Origin: Calycina herbarum
Lineage: Eukaryota; Ascomycota; Leotiomycetes; Helotiales; Pezizellaceae
Direction: 5' to 3'
NCBI GenBank assembly: GCA_001414485.1
Contig: LLEY01000142.1
Coordinates: 186,001-250,000 of the forward strand
DNA length: 64,000 bases
The position numbers and the translations under genes were made by a program. The first letter of the stretch is position 1, and every line of letters begins with the position of its first letter. The notes beneath the pieces are model-generated. The model was not told the origin of the DNA. It searched no databases and saw only the letters and a list, made by a program, of their open reading frames with translations. Shown one piece after another: positions 1 through 10,902 of the stretch.

Positions 1-1450
1 TATTGAAAAGAGAGGAACTCCAAGCAAAGTCTCATCACTGAGTGATTACAATTCAATTTCACCACATCTTCGGCACAATCAACAGTCATGGAAAAGACCG
101 AATCAATTGCAATTTGACATCCGTGGTAACACAAGTCCATAACTTGGAACCCCGTACTTTTCTCTCCTAATTTGTCCGAGGCATGTATCTTCAATTGGAT
201 GTAGTTGGGTCCTTGCCTTCATACCTACCTTTTGTCCACGCGTGTGCTAATACAAACACTTGCTCAGGAGCCGGTATGTTCGTTGGACCGAAGGAGGAAT
301 TTTCCAACAAACCCCAAGCACACCCAAGGGAGGGATACAGCAACAGTTGTATCAATGTGCAGCTCTTGGAGAACGAGACAAAAGGTCCAATCAACTTCAA
401 GAGTAAGAATTGTCCAGTAGTCCAATTCTCTCCCGATAAACTGTTTTTGTATGCACACTTCGAAATGCCAGCCCGCTTGACGCCTTTCCCCATGTGCCAA
501 AGTTGTAGTCGATAGTCTTGTTCTCGGGTGAAAGGAATATGTAGGTGCATCTGGCCTCCCAGACAAGACTGTTGTTGGAAAGGGCGGATTCATGAATCCA
601 AAGCAATCCCGATTTCGAAAGGCTCGGCACAATAAACCATCCGGTGGCTATTCTGGCAGATGAGCGGCACGACTCTCGAGGTGATAATTAGACGAAACGG
701 CGGTGGCCAGCTTCTCCATTGCCCTGTTGGGGGATCCGATTCGATGCGAAATTCGTTCGATGTTGTTACGAAGATAAAGAGAAACACAGAACGAAACAAA
801 AGTTGGAAGAGAAAAGGCTGCGATATATGTGGGCCCTCGGAAAAACGAATGGCCGATGACCCACCTCAGGTTTCTCCGTAACCAATCGCACAGCAGTAAA
901 GAAAACCAAGCTTCTGCTGTGTAAGCTCTCCTTGTCTCCAAACCACAGGTGTTCGTAACTAAAGCCTGCTTACTGGATAAGAATGAGCATAACGAGCCTC
1001 TCCTGCGATGTTTTCCATCCTTTCTCATCTCAACTCCTCTTCTCGTGGCTTTGGACATGTCTCTTGTTCCCCTCGGGCTAAAGTTGTGCCTAGGCCGATT
1101 TGCTGCATGATGGAAAAGGCGGAAAAGGCCTGCGCGCGCTCAGAGCTGTGTGAAACTCATGACGAGACATCAAAATCCATTGTCGTCGAGAAACTTTCGA
1201 GTGAAAGACACACAAAAGACGCCTCAGCGATAACTCTCTCCTCACAGTTTTCTACATTTTTTGCCATGTATCTCTCAGGTTCAAGCTTCTAAGATTGCAT
1301 TCATTTATTGCACCCCAGGACGACTCGTACGCGGGGTTTCTTTACACTCCGACTCGCCGACTTGCCACTTCCAATTACATTCAAGTATAAGGCTCTCGAC
1401 GAGCAACTGGCGCCAGTTGAAACCAACAAGCTCATTGAAATCCGCCAGAG
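1..1450. other. Gene-free left edge, P450 upstream region
   Basis: I see no convincing gene here. Short open frames occur on both strands, but they overlap each other and none has a recognisable domain or a coherent splice structure. The last few hundred bases would contain the promoter and 5' leader of the P450 gene that starts at 1451. Confidence 0.5.
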
Positions 1451-3205
1451 ATGTCGGACTTTGCTGTTCCCTTCAAGTTGCTATCGACTCTATCCGTCGT
1501 GGAGTCGTATGCTCTGATCAACTACCAGCCAAATCTCCTCTTGTTCTCTCGACCAAGTTACCTCGGCACGTTTTTGCAGCTTTGGATCCTACAATTTTTC
1601 TTTTGGATCTCATGGGTTATCATAATATGGCCAAAATTTGTGTCACCAATTAGACATCTACCGGGACCACCAGAAGACAGTTGGTGGAATGGACAGTTTC
1701 GTTCTATACTTGCTTCCACCACCGGAAGTCCAATGGTAAAATGGTAATTGCTTGCTGTTACAAAGTACTATTTTACTATAATATTAACTTGTTTCAGGGT
1801 CAACGAAATCCCAAATGATGGACTGATATACTATCGGGGCGTCCTCAATGTAGAACGACTAATTCTTACCTCCCCAAAAGCGATCGCGGAAGTCCTTACA
1901 ACGAACTCATACGACTTCATTCGACCAACCCAACTCACCACAGTCCTAGGTCGCATCTTGGGAGTTGGCGTTCTACTGGCCGAAGGAGAGGAACATAAAT
2001 TTCAGAGGAAGCACCTCCTTCCGGCGTTTGCCTTTAGACATATCAAAAATTTGTACCCAATTTTCTGGTCAAAATCCAGAGAAAATGTACACAAGATGAC
2101 TGAGAACATTTCAGAAGGGGGAGTGAACAAGGAATTGATCACGGACTCCGAAAAAGGACGGGAAGTTGACACCGAAGATACGACTGCTGTCATGGAAGTA
2201 GGATCATGGGCCTCAAGAGCCACTCTCGATATTATTGGTGTTGCGGGAATGGGAAAGGATTTCAATACCATTCAAGACCCGGATGCTTTACTTGCCAGGA
2301 CTTATCAGAAGATCTTTGCACCAACAAAAGGTCAAATGCTTCTTGGGATATTAGGCATGTTACTTCCTGGATGGCTTGTCAACAATCTACCCATTGCTAG
2401 AAACAACGACATGAACCAAGCTTCCGCCACCATTCGAGATCTCTGCCGACGAGAAATCAAAGAGAAGAAAGAGAAGCATGAAAAGGGTGCAGCCCCAGAT
2501 GTTGATATTCTGAGCATTGCCTTGGGAAGTGGTGGTTTCACAGACGAGAACCTCGTGGACCAAATGATGACTTTCCTCGCTGCTGGCCATGAGACTACTG
2601 CATCATCGATGACCTGGGCAATCTACATGCTCTGCCTCCACCCAGAAATCCAAACAAAACTACGAACCGAAATTCGAGAACATATTCCCAACTTGAGCGA
2701 GGATATTGGTAGTCAACAAATCGACCGCATGCCATACCTAAACGCAGTATGCAGTGAAGTCCTCCGTTATTACCCACCAGTCCCTCTCACTCCAAGAATC
2801 GCCGCCCGAAATACTACCATCGTAGGACAAAAGATCCCCAAAGGAACTCGAGTTATGCTCATCCCATGGGCAATCAACCGCTCCGAAGCTCTCTGGGGAA
2901 AAGACGCACAAAAATTCAATCCCGATCGTTGGTTACCTTCAGAATCAAATCCTTATAGCGCCAATGGAGGTGCGCCATCGAACTATGCGTTCCTTACTTT
3001 CCTTCATGGACCCAGGAGTTGTATTGGACAGAGCATGGCTAAGGGTGAGTTTGCTTGTTTGTTGGCTACTTGGGTGGGAATGTTTGAGTTTAGTTTGTAT
3101 GATAAGAAGGAGATGGTGGAGGAGAATATGGTTATTAAGGGTGGTGTCACTGCAAGACCTTCGAAGGGGTTGTGGGTTAGGACGAAGGTTGTTCCTGGTT
3201 GGTAG
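1451..3205 (+). CDS. Cytochrome P450 monooxygenase, membrane anchored
   Basis: A haem-thiolate monooxygenase that should insert one oxygen atom into an organic substrate using electrons from an NADPH-P450 reductase at the ER; the substrate cannot be told. Two exons, 1451-1743 and 1798-3205, joined in phase by a 54-nt intron (GTAATT...TTTCAG), give 566 residues, a normal fungal length. Visible in order: an N-terminal hydrophobic anchor (about residues 40-60), a Pro-rich hinge with LPGPPE, the I-helix motif AAGHETT near residue 358, the ExxR motif as EVLR near 417, a PERF-like FNPDRW, and the haem loop GPRSCIG with the Cys ligand near 506. All catalytic signatures are present, so it is probably functional. 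No partner biosynthetic genes flank it, so a cluster role is not supported. Confidence 0.93.
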
Positions 3206-3819
3206 ATTTTATTTTTGAAATGTTTATATATTATTGGTCTTCGTATGTTCTCAGTGTGAAAAAAAATCTTCGACTCTCCTGCTGGTGGTACTGTAGGGAA
3301 TGATTGAAATGGAGTCGCGAGCTGTTTCAATGTGTTTCCTTATCATCAGGGCAATTGGACGCCCTTGAGGTCAAGCGCTGAGTTATGTTACCCTTGAAGA
3401 AAAAGAGATCTTCAAGGAACAAGTCCGCTGTCTGTCCCCTCGGGTTGCTCAAGAATGCCGGGGAGAAGAGGTTGCACGAAAGTAAGATTTCAATTCCAAA
3501 ATTGTGATATTCTTTCCCTGATGAATCTTGTTGGCGATTGGAACAACTCGACCTGCCTGTTATCGTTGCTCATGCTGTTGGGGTAGGAAATACCCTAGTC
3601 ACATATCTGTAAGGTAGGATCTCGGGCTCTACCCTCTCTTACTCTTACATGCAATTCCATCACCATCATGACCTGCCTACCAATGTAAGAGGTTATTGAT
3701 ATCGCTTCCGTACCACACGCGCAAACGTCGCACGCCAATTACCTACACCTTCAATACGTACTATACCTTGAATTTACCACGCGGTGGTTACCCCAGCTCA
3801 GCGACGCCACCACGATAGG

Positions 3820-3871
3820 GTTTCGACGACAAGAAGCATATATGGGATGGGGAAGGGGAGTTATACTCTGG
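3820..3871. repeat. Dispersed repeat, copy A (copy B at 29951)
   Basis: About 50 bases here match 29951-30001 in order: TTTCGACGACA, then GAA, TATATGGGA, a G-rich run and TTATACTCTGG. Weaker similarity seems to go on downstream (CTGAGGGAAGG and CGACCTC in both). It is neither coding nor obviously terminal-repeat bounded, so it may be a relic of a dispersed element. Confidence 0.5.
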
Positions 3872-4149
3872 GTGGATGAAGGTCGTGCCTTCCCTTCCAG
3901 TTCCCGTTCTCGCTCTGGTCATACCTGGTGTAGGGGGGTCGACTTGGTCGGGTCGAGGACTGAGGGAAGGTGTGACTTTCAGTCTCGACGAGGTGGGAAG
4001 GAGCGACCTCGACCTCGAAATATGGCCTCCGTTGTACGTTGATCGATGGGATATTCCCTAATCGAGGTGCTTCCTTGTTTATCAAAGCGCCGAGACTATC
4101 GCGTATTCCTTCTTCCAAGGCTTGTTTCTCAATCGTTCTTGGTATGTTC

Positions 4150-4835
4150 GAACCCCTCATGAACTAGAAGATTTCAATACGTGTCGCAAATGAATGTGCA
4201 TTTTCTTTTGTGTCTGAGGGGACATCGCATCGGGGTTTGGCGTCTTGCACGAATGCATCGTTCTTGGATGAATGTCTTGTACTCCGTTCCCCAAATATGG
4301 AATGGACACCCTGAAATCGGGCGCCAAGTTCTCCTGCTGCGGGTTGTTTGAAGTGAGAAGTGGGCAGTCGCCCTTCAAAACAACAGTGTGTTGTTCGTAT
4401 CTCAAAATCTGTCAATTCGTTCTCTCTCTCGTTTTTGAAGATCTCAAAATCAAACCGTCGAAATTTCTTTCCAAGAATCAAGATATCATGGCGCCGAGAC
4501 GATTGTCAATTTGCTCGTCATTGTACAAACCCCTCATTATTTAAAATTGTATAGCGGGTCGCAAACGAATGGGTCTTGACTTTCGTGTCTGAACAAAGGT
4601 CGCATGAATGGGGATTTGACGTCTGCTATCTTGGAAAGGTGTCTTGTGTCCCAAAATCCCCGCGCTTCTTTGGGGGGTTTTTGGTCATCCCAAATGGATC
4701 CAGTAGATGGCAAATAGCATCACTCTCAGAGGTCATCGCATGAAGGGGTTTTGACGTTTTGGAAGGATGGTGACTTGGACGTCTTTCATCTTGGAAATTT
4801 GACTTGTACCCCAAACTCCCCGACTCCCCACGCTT
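4150..4835 (+). repeat. Degenerate direct repeats, about three copies
   Basis: The same word order recurs about three times. It runs ACCCCTCAT (4153, 4529), GTCGCAAA with GAATG (4182, 4560), a GTGTCTGA word, a CATCGCAT or CGCATGAA word, TTTGACGTC or TTTGGCGTC, then CTTGGA and TGTCTTGT (4263, 4631, 4790) followed by CCCC-rich sequence. The spacing between the first two copies is about 380 bases and the third is partial. Divergence is substantial, so this is an old duplication rather than a satellite. Confidence 0.45.
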
Positions 4836-5368
4836 TTTTGGGTGGTGGTGAACTGGGGGAAACTAGTTGAGAATCCACAAATCTCCAGTCAGATGGGGTT
4901 TCTCCTTTCTTGGAAATTTGGTGTTCGGCGGTTGAGGGGTGCTTGGAAGGAGGGCCTGAGCGTAGACTGGGCCGAGGCCTGGAAAGGTGATGTTATTCAT
5001 TTGACGATGATTCTAGACATTGCTCTCCTTCGTCTTACTTTTCGTGTGAGAGTTGGTTGTCATCTTTAAAGTCAACGAAATAAAATCGCAAGGAGGCTCT
5101 GTTGTGGCTCAAAGGATAACAGAAAGTTTCTCTATGTTGGTCAAGAATAGAACAGGTGGGGCCAATTATGAAGAGGCTCAAAGCGTCAAACTCGCTCAAC
5201 CTCCCCCAAAAAGTTCAAAACTCCGTCGACGCGCGCGTCCAACACCCCTTCCCAGAGTCTCACGGGCAAGTTCAGACGACTTACGCTTGAAAGATCTCCT
5301 GGGTATCCACCAGTTCTGTTTCAAGCGATGGCTCCTCATCGAATCAATGGAAAATCCGAAGGTTGTTA

Positions 5369-5456
5369 CTCTCCCCCCCTAAATAAAATGTAAGCGCACG
5401 GCCGCTGTGCCATACTAAATGTCTGTGCACACTACATTTTATTTAGGGGGGGGGAG
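5369..5456. mobile_element. 88-bp foldback element (tiny MITE) with TA flanks
   Basis: Nearly perfect inverted repeats of about 25 bases (a CT-plus-poly-C head followed by CTAAATAAAATGTA) bracket a centre of roughly 35 bases. The element is flanked by TA at 5367-5368 and 5457-5458. The poly-C/poly-G heads and TA flanks are shared with the element at 58023-58108. TA flanks fit the Tc1/mariner type of target site, but no transposase can be assigned. Confidence 0.6.
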
Positions 5457-5979
5457 TATCTATAATTCGCCAATGTTTATGAAATGCCAATTGTTTCACG
5501 ACGGCGAGTCGAACCTGAGAAATGGAAGCCTCTCGATCGCGATATCTTCCGCACCTTCTTTGTACGCGAGCTATTTTCTTGGGGACTCCATTTGAAGTGT
5601 GTCAACTGAAATGGGTATTGTCCCAGATCCCTTCGTGTGCAATCTTTGAATACGTGTGCGGAGTCGCGGGGAGGCTGTGGAGTGCGAGGTATTTTCTTTG
5701 GGCCAAGACTTTGAAGTACATCATCGCAGCCAAGATTTCAAGTGTCACTGGGCATTTTATTTGCGTTCATTTCCTTGTCTCTTGCTCCCTTTCTTTCCCT
5801 CTTGTTGCTTCCTCTCTTTCGTTGAGTTTGAGCCTCATCGTTGTCGTTTTTTCGTCCATTTATATTCCGCTTGCTGTTTTTCGAGGCCTGCTGGCTCAGG
5901 CTTATTCTTTAATCCTGTTCTTCTTCTTTTTAGTAAATATCTTACAGTAATCAAATGGCAAGGGGTTTGAATCGATTCT

Positions 5980-7424
5980 TTGCATGGAAAAATGCTTCGT
6001 AACGAATTAAGTCCTCAGTCGGCAACCGCACTTCCACCGACGGATATATCCGACCCATCCATTCAACTTTGCCAACGTCGCTTCGTCCGAGACAGAAGGC
6101 AGAGAGTTGGTCGAAGAGAGTTGGAGGAAAACAAGAAGAGGTCTGTAGGGGTTGAAACCAAGGATGCTGAACGAGCTGGTGCGAGCTTAGGGAAAGGGTC
6201 CATCGATGGGAGCCGATCACCACCAAAAGCATTAGCTGCGACTGTCACCTCAGCGGCTTCAAAAAATGGAACTGTACCACTGGCATCAACTCAAGTATGT
6301 TTACTCAACTCGTTATTCTATCAAGATGCGTATCTGACGATATAATAGATGACTTTACGTACCGTAACACGCCCATCGTCAACAGCAACCTCGAGGTTAC
6401 CAGAATTTGTTCCAATAACTGTGAGTTATACATACCATAACTCAAACCTTAACAGACACTTATGCTATATAACAGAGGACTGCTGTTGATATTGCTGCTA
6501 CTCCTGCCGTTGCTGCTCCTGCGGCGCAAAGCCCTTCAACGTTCCTTACTTTAGTGAGACCAGTAAGTTATAACGATGTCTCTGGGGCGATAAGTGACTT
6601 ACACCCTCCACCAGAGTACATCTCAACCACCACCACCACCAGCCTCGAATCCAACAGCTATCCCAGTACCAGCGATACCGGCAAGTGTTCCACAGCCAGC
6701 AATTATTCAACCCGCGACCAGTGTTCCAGCACCACCACCAGCTGTCATTCAACCGGCCCAACCCACAACCATCGTTCAAATGAGTACCATCATCCAACCT
6801 ACAACGATTATTCAAATGAGTACCGTCGTACAGCCAACAACGGTTCTCCAAATGAGCACTATAGTCCAGCCAACAACAGTTCTTCAAATGAGTACCGTCG
6901 TCCAACCAACCACCATCTCCCAAGCAGCTGCAAACGTTCAACCAACTCCGGCCGTCCAATCCGCCGCAGGTCCACCCACAATCCCCATCTCCCAAGCCAC
7001 AGGAGTTCAATCTCAATCTGGTGCGGTCGCTCAGCCAACACTTTCGGCTAGCGGACAACTAAATCCTTCCCAATCAGGATTCAGGCCCCAAATACCAACC
7101 GGAAACGTTGTAGCTGCTCTCCTAAACCCTTCCGCTTCAGCAGCATCAAACGAGATATCCTCTGTTGGTGAGACTGGAACGGTACCTGGTGGGGTTGCTG
7201 CGCTCATAGTTTTTGGTGTTCTTGGTATGTATTACTTTCCTTATCCCACCTCTCAGTCACGCAGTGTAGTAAGATTAATGCTAACATGCGCAGGTCTCCT
7301 CGGATTTTTGTTCATCATCGTCTGGGCATGCAGAAACCGCCATCACGCCAAGAAGACGGAGATTTCGGTTTCGAGGGCGGGTACTAGGACCAACACCCCA
7401 GAGTTGAAGCAGGTTAAACATTGA
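5980..7424 (+). CDS. Thr/Pro-rich single-pass membrane protein with 12-residue repeats
   Basis: Five exons in continuous phase: 5980-6294, 6349-6420, 6476-6562, 6615-7224 and 7294-7424, giving 404 residues. All introns start GTATGT, GTGAGT or GTAAGT and end in AG. The middle of the protein is rich in Pro, Thr, Ser and Gln. It holds four tandem copies of a 12-residue unit of the form VQMSTIIQPTTI (36-bp DNA period, about 6765-6920). Near the C terminus one hydrophobic segment (about residues 335-375), split by the last intron, is followed by a basic cytoplasmic tail starting CRNRHH. This is the layout of a mucin-like surface protein or wall-stress sensor. No signal peptide is seen at the chosen ATG, so the true start may lie in an upstream exon. 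Function is unknown. Confidence 0.7.
6765..6920 (+). repeat. Tandem 36-bp coding repeats
   Basis: Four copies of a 36-base unit, recognisable by CAAATGAGTACC-type words recurring every 36 bases (6777, 6813, 6849, 6885), encode a 12-residue Gln/Met/Ser/Thr/Pro unit in the extracellular part of the membrane protein. Such in-frame repeats commonly vary in copy number between strains. Confidence 0.75.
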
Positions 7425-8782
7425 GGTTAAGCGATGAGGGATGTGTATATATTGTTTTCAAGAATTATATGTATACAACTTGTTTCCCGGTTCGGATTGC
7501 GTGTATTTTCCCTGCTGTCGACCGGCATGGTTTTGGGATGAGAGAGGAGCATCTTTTGGTGCTGGCCACCGACGATGTCGGTTTTTCTTTTGGCGAGGGG
7601 AGGAGTTTAATTTTTCTTGTGGCATGTTGGGATGGAGGTTCCCGTTAATTTTTGTATATATTTCTATGTTAGATGAAGGGGAATTGGAAATTTTCATTTT
7701 CTCGGAACAGTTTTGAGATGTTATGTAGAGAGTAAGCGTCGTCTCTCTCTCGTTCTATGTACACTTGATCTAAGCGATATTCTATGAAACAATCTCAAAT
7801 AATCAAGTAAGTTATGAGAGCGTGTTAGGATAATGGACTTCATCGTTTTCCCAACTCTCCCCAAACAATTTTTCTAGGCTCCACAAGACCTTTCAAGGGT
7901 ATACCTAGAACGGGAACTCGAATCCTTAACAAAGAGGAGAATCAAACTTGAATTTTTCCTCTCAAGAATGTATCTTAGCGAGAAACTGTGGATTGAGAGG
8001 CAGAAAGGGGTTCGGTACTCTTCTCAAGTAAAAAAAGGGTTCAAGACGCAGTGAAAGTGAGATGACGAAATTCATCTTCCAACTTAGAGAGAAAAAAGGT
8101 CGCCACAGTACTCCACATGACTAAATTTACAGTTCAAGAAGTTGAAGTCTAGCTTCGCACCTTTTTAAAACGACGGATGAAAAAGTTGCGTATATCTTTA
8201 ATTGAGCTTCACTCTCATTTATTTGCTTCGCCAATCCAATCGAAACACCAGACATACGTGAATTGTATAGTAATCTGTTCTTTGATATGGTTGATCATAC
8301 AGAATTCATGACAGTAGGGATGTTGGAAACCAGAATTATACAAGTAGCTAGAAAAGTTCAAAGATCAGAGCGAACTTGTAGTGAGTCTTGGGAATTGAAT
8401 GGTTGGGAAGTGACTGAAAGGTTTGTGAATAAATGGTCATGGGTTCTTGATGGTTGTGTAGGTTTATTTGTTTCAAGTAACTTTTGGAGGGCAAAGAGAG
8501 ATCTTGAGCCAGTATCCTTTCCCAAAGATATCAGAAGAAGTAAATTGATTGTTTTTGTCAGCTTGGTTGTTTGCTAAATCATATGAGTACCCCAACTGAT
8601 CATCTCATTTGAAAGAATCGAACTTTGTATATTTAACACATGACTTGAGGGGCCTCCCTCAGCAAAATAACGAGCAAACTGACTTAGAGTATATATATCT
8701 CCTCTCTCGCTGCAATACGTTCGTTTCTCAAGCTCGTTTTCCAAGAAAATTTGTTCAAGAAGTTCAAAAGAAGAATATCAAG
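7425..8782. other. Intergenic, nothing recognised
   Basis: About 1.36 kb between the membrane-protein gene and the first of two related genes. An open frame at 8263-8577 (104 residues) has no recognisable motif or splice context. I see no repeats or RNA genes. Confidence 0.5.
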
Positions 8783-9421
8783 ATGGTTGACATACTTCTA
8801 CTCTCTCTCGCAAATGTCCCTTTTGAACCAGCGGGTATACGCTTCCAACATCTACTAAACACCACTGGTGCCACCGTGATGCACGCTAGGAATGCTAATG
8901 GGGCGGAGAATATCGTGTCTGACTGTGGGAGTACCCTCAAGGTTATTATTCTTACAGACTGGGAACTGCATCGAGGGAATGGCCAGCTCTTTAGGGTGAT
9001 TAAACAATGGGTTCAGGAAGGTGGTACAATCATCATGGGTTGCTTCTTCCACCAAGATCTAGCCCCCGATGACTTCAAGAGCTGCATGTTAATGTGGCAG
9101 TTACCGTGGACGTTGGGGCAAGTCTTGCTTCCTCGTACGTACCTTTTCAATGCCGAAAACATCCTTTACCGGAACAAGGCTCATAGTTACAATCATGCAT
9201 ACACTCTGCAAAGTAGCCGTGTTATTACAAACATTGGCCAAAACAATTGCCTCTATTTCGGACCACCACCACAGGGCGAGGAGGGAGAGACCATAATCAC
9301 CCAAAACACCATGACTCCAATTGCATTTACGAAAGTTAGAGAAGGACGTTTGGGTTGTCTAGCAAACTTGCCGGCCGAGGGAGCATTGGTAAATGTTGTA
9401 CTCAGGATGTGTGGTCTGTAA
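8783..9421 (+). CDS. Hypothetical protein, paralogue 1 of a tandem pair
   Basis: A single-exon frame of 212 residues from the ATG at 8783, the first Met that aligns with its neighbour. I do not recognise a named family. It shares an ordered set of blocks with the gene at 9914: a hydrophobic LLLSL start, VIILTD near residue 54, a GGTIIM-C strand near 80, a following F-x-x-x-W region, and an identical MCGL C terminus. The alternating strand/helix pattern with a Gly-Gly turn suggests an alpha/beta fold of the class I glutamine-amidotransferase-like (ThuA/DJ-1-like) kind. No nucleophile elbow is obvious, so an enzyme activity is not claimed. The frame is open further upstream (to 8609), but that extension has no counterpart in the paralogue. 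Confidence 0.7.
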   Translation: MVDILLLSLANVPFEPAGIRFQHLLNTTGATVMHARNANGAENIVSDCGSTLKVIILTDWELHRGNGQLFRVIKQWVQEGGTIIMGCFFHQDLAPDDFKSCMLMWQLPWTLGQVLLPRTYLFNAENILYRNKAHSYNHAYTLQSSRVITNIGQNNCLYFGPPPQGEEGETIITQNTMTPIAFTKVREGRLGCLANLPAEGALVNVVLRMCGL

Positions 9422-9913
9422 CAGGAGGAAATGCCCAAAAACCATGACCTAGACTGAATATGATACACTGGATCCCGTCTCAACTCATGATATTCAAAAA
9501 CGTAAAAATAAAACTGCTGCGTTCCCCACTTTCCTTTGCTCACACCCTGCCTTCACTTCAGTTGTGCAAAAATGTCTAGGGTAATGGAAAGTTTTGTTCG
9601 AGAGCAGAGTTCTGATTCTTCGAACTCTTTTCGGACAAAGACTTCAAATAATCCTGGACCTTTTCGTAAGGCAGGTGCAACCGTCAAAGCTCATAGTTTT
9701 ATTGGCTTCTCCCATGAGCCTATAACTCACTGCCAGAAACAAAAAAGTGCCACTGAGCCTTTTGTGAATTCAATCGGGCCATCTTTTATAAGGTATTAAA
9801 CCAGGTACTCGCTTTTCTCAGGAGTGTCAACTTCAAACCACGTGAACATAGTGTGTAAGTAAGCCCACAACCTAGAACTTCAAGATCCCGTACTGAAACT
9901 TTCTAGATCAAGA
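9422..9913. other. Short intergenic spacer
   Basis: About 490 bases separating the two related genes. An 87-residue frame (9536-9799) has no counterpart elsewhere in the window and nothing recognisable. It would hold the terminator of the first gene and the promoter of the second. Confidence 0.5.
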
Positions 9914-10531
9914 ATGGCGAACCCACAATTCGTTCTCCTCCTCTCTTTGAGAGCAAACGAATCACCACTGCTGGACGAGAAGTATCAATACCTCTTGATT
10001 CACCTTCGAGCAAAAGCCGTAGTCCATCAAATCACCGATCCGAAATCCGCCAACGACTACCTAGAGAATGCCTCAATCCTCCCAAACACAAAGGCCATCA
10101 TCCTCACCGATTCGGGAATGACAACACAAAGTCCCAATAGTGCTTTGAGTAACAACTTGGTCAGATACGTGAAGTCAGGAGGTACCCTGATCATGGCATG
10201 TGAGTGGAGCTACACATTTTCGGATTCGGAATTTAGGAAGTATATGTCGTGCGTATGGGAGACAGGTTGGGGACATGGTGCAGTTACCACAGGAGATTTC
10301 GGGGTTGAAGATGTTTCCCCTCGAGGAGGTTCACGTGTACTCAAGCCGTACAACATGATAGCCGTGCTCCTGGAGGGCGTTGACCCAGATGACATATTGT
10401 ATCGTGGGGAGGACTCATCGGATGTTGCTGTTGCATTCAAAAAGCTCGATGAGGGATATTTAGGATATATCGGTGACCTGAAATGGGAAATTGGCTCAAC
10501 GGAAGTGTTGCTTGCGATGTGCGGTCTTTGA
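9914..10531 (+). CDS. Hypothetical protein, paralogue 2 of a tandem pair
   Basis: An intronless 205-residue frame. Its blocks match the upstream gene: LLLSL at the N terminus, AIILTD near residue 62, V-x-x-GGTLIMAC near 85-95, an F-x-x-x-M-x-x-x-W-x-x-x-WG region, V-x-F-x-K-x-x-EG-x-LG near the end, and the final MCGL. Overall identity is low (roughly a quarter by eye), so the duplication is old. The protein is small, soluble and lacks signal or membrane segments. It could be a Rossmann-like or amidotransferase-like domain, but no catalytic residues can be named. Same strand and spacing as its paralogue support tandem duplication. Confidence 0.75.
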   Translation: MANPQFVLLLSLRANESPLLDEKYQYLLIHLRAKAVVHQITDPKSANDYLENASILPNTKAIILTDSGMTTQSPNSALSNNLVRYVKSGGTLIMACEWSYTFSDSEFRKYMSCVWETGWGHGAVTTGDFGVEDVSPRGGSRVLKPYNMIAVLLEGVDPDDILYRGEDSSDVAVAFKKLDEGYLGYIGDLKWEIGSTEVLLAMCGL

Positions 10532-10902
10532 GATCGTGTTCAGACGGGTTGCTCGCTATTTTTCATCATCGTTGCTTTCGAAACAATATCTCATCATCAA
10601 AATTTCTGAGCAATCGAGCCTTGAAAAACTGGTGCAAAGGCTATCACCACCAAAGGGTGCAACTGTGGGGTCGGATGAGGTTGTAAAAATATAACAAAAA
10701 TCTCATTTCATTCTAAGGATGCCTCTAATGATCGTGAGAAGTTTTAAATATTTTGGATTAGTGGTTGAAGGTCAAATGGGCGTCGTTTTTACAGCTTCAC
10801 GTCGCGCCTCAAATCCAAGGCCGCCAAAAAAAAGTATATCGCATCCAGAGCCTCAACCCAAAACCCTCTCAAGCCACCCAATTTCTCACACCACATCCAA
10901 AT

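Larger units (their letters stand above)
3206..5979. other. Intergenic stretch with degenerate repeats
   Basis: About 2.8 kb without a supportable gene. It contains a sequence shared with 29951-30001, a degenerate set of direct repeats (4150-4835) and an 88-bp foldback element (5369-5456), each listed separately. The longest open frames (5053-5382 and 5522-5950) are low-complexity or end inside the foldback element and lack recognisable features. The T-rich stretch at 5750-5945 may hold the promoter, leader or an untranslated intron of the next gene. Confidence 0.5.

Noticed and set aside
5490..5570. A tRNA-like B box (GGTTCGACTCG on the minus strand near 5500-5520)
   Set aside because: No matching acceptor stem, A box or anticodon arm at the right spacing was found, so a tRNA gene is not supported.
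6546..7058. Long open frames in other phases and on the minus strand over the Thr/Pro repeats (up to 170 codons)
   Set aside because: They arise because the 36-bp repeats and CCA/ACA-rich codons avoid stops in several frames. Only one frame continues through four good introns to a transmembrane helix.
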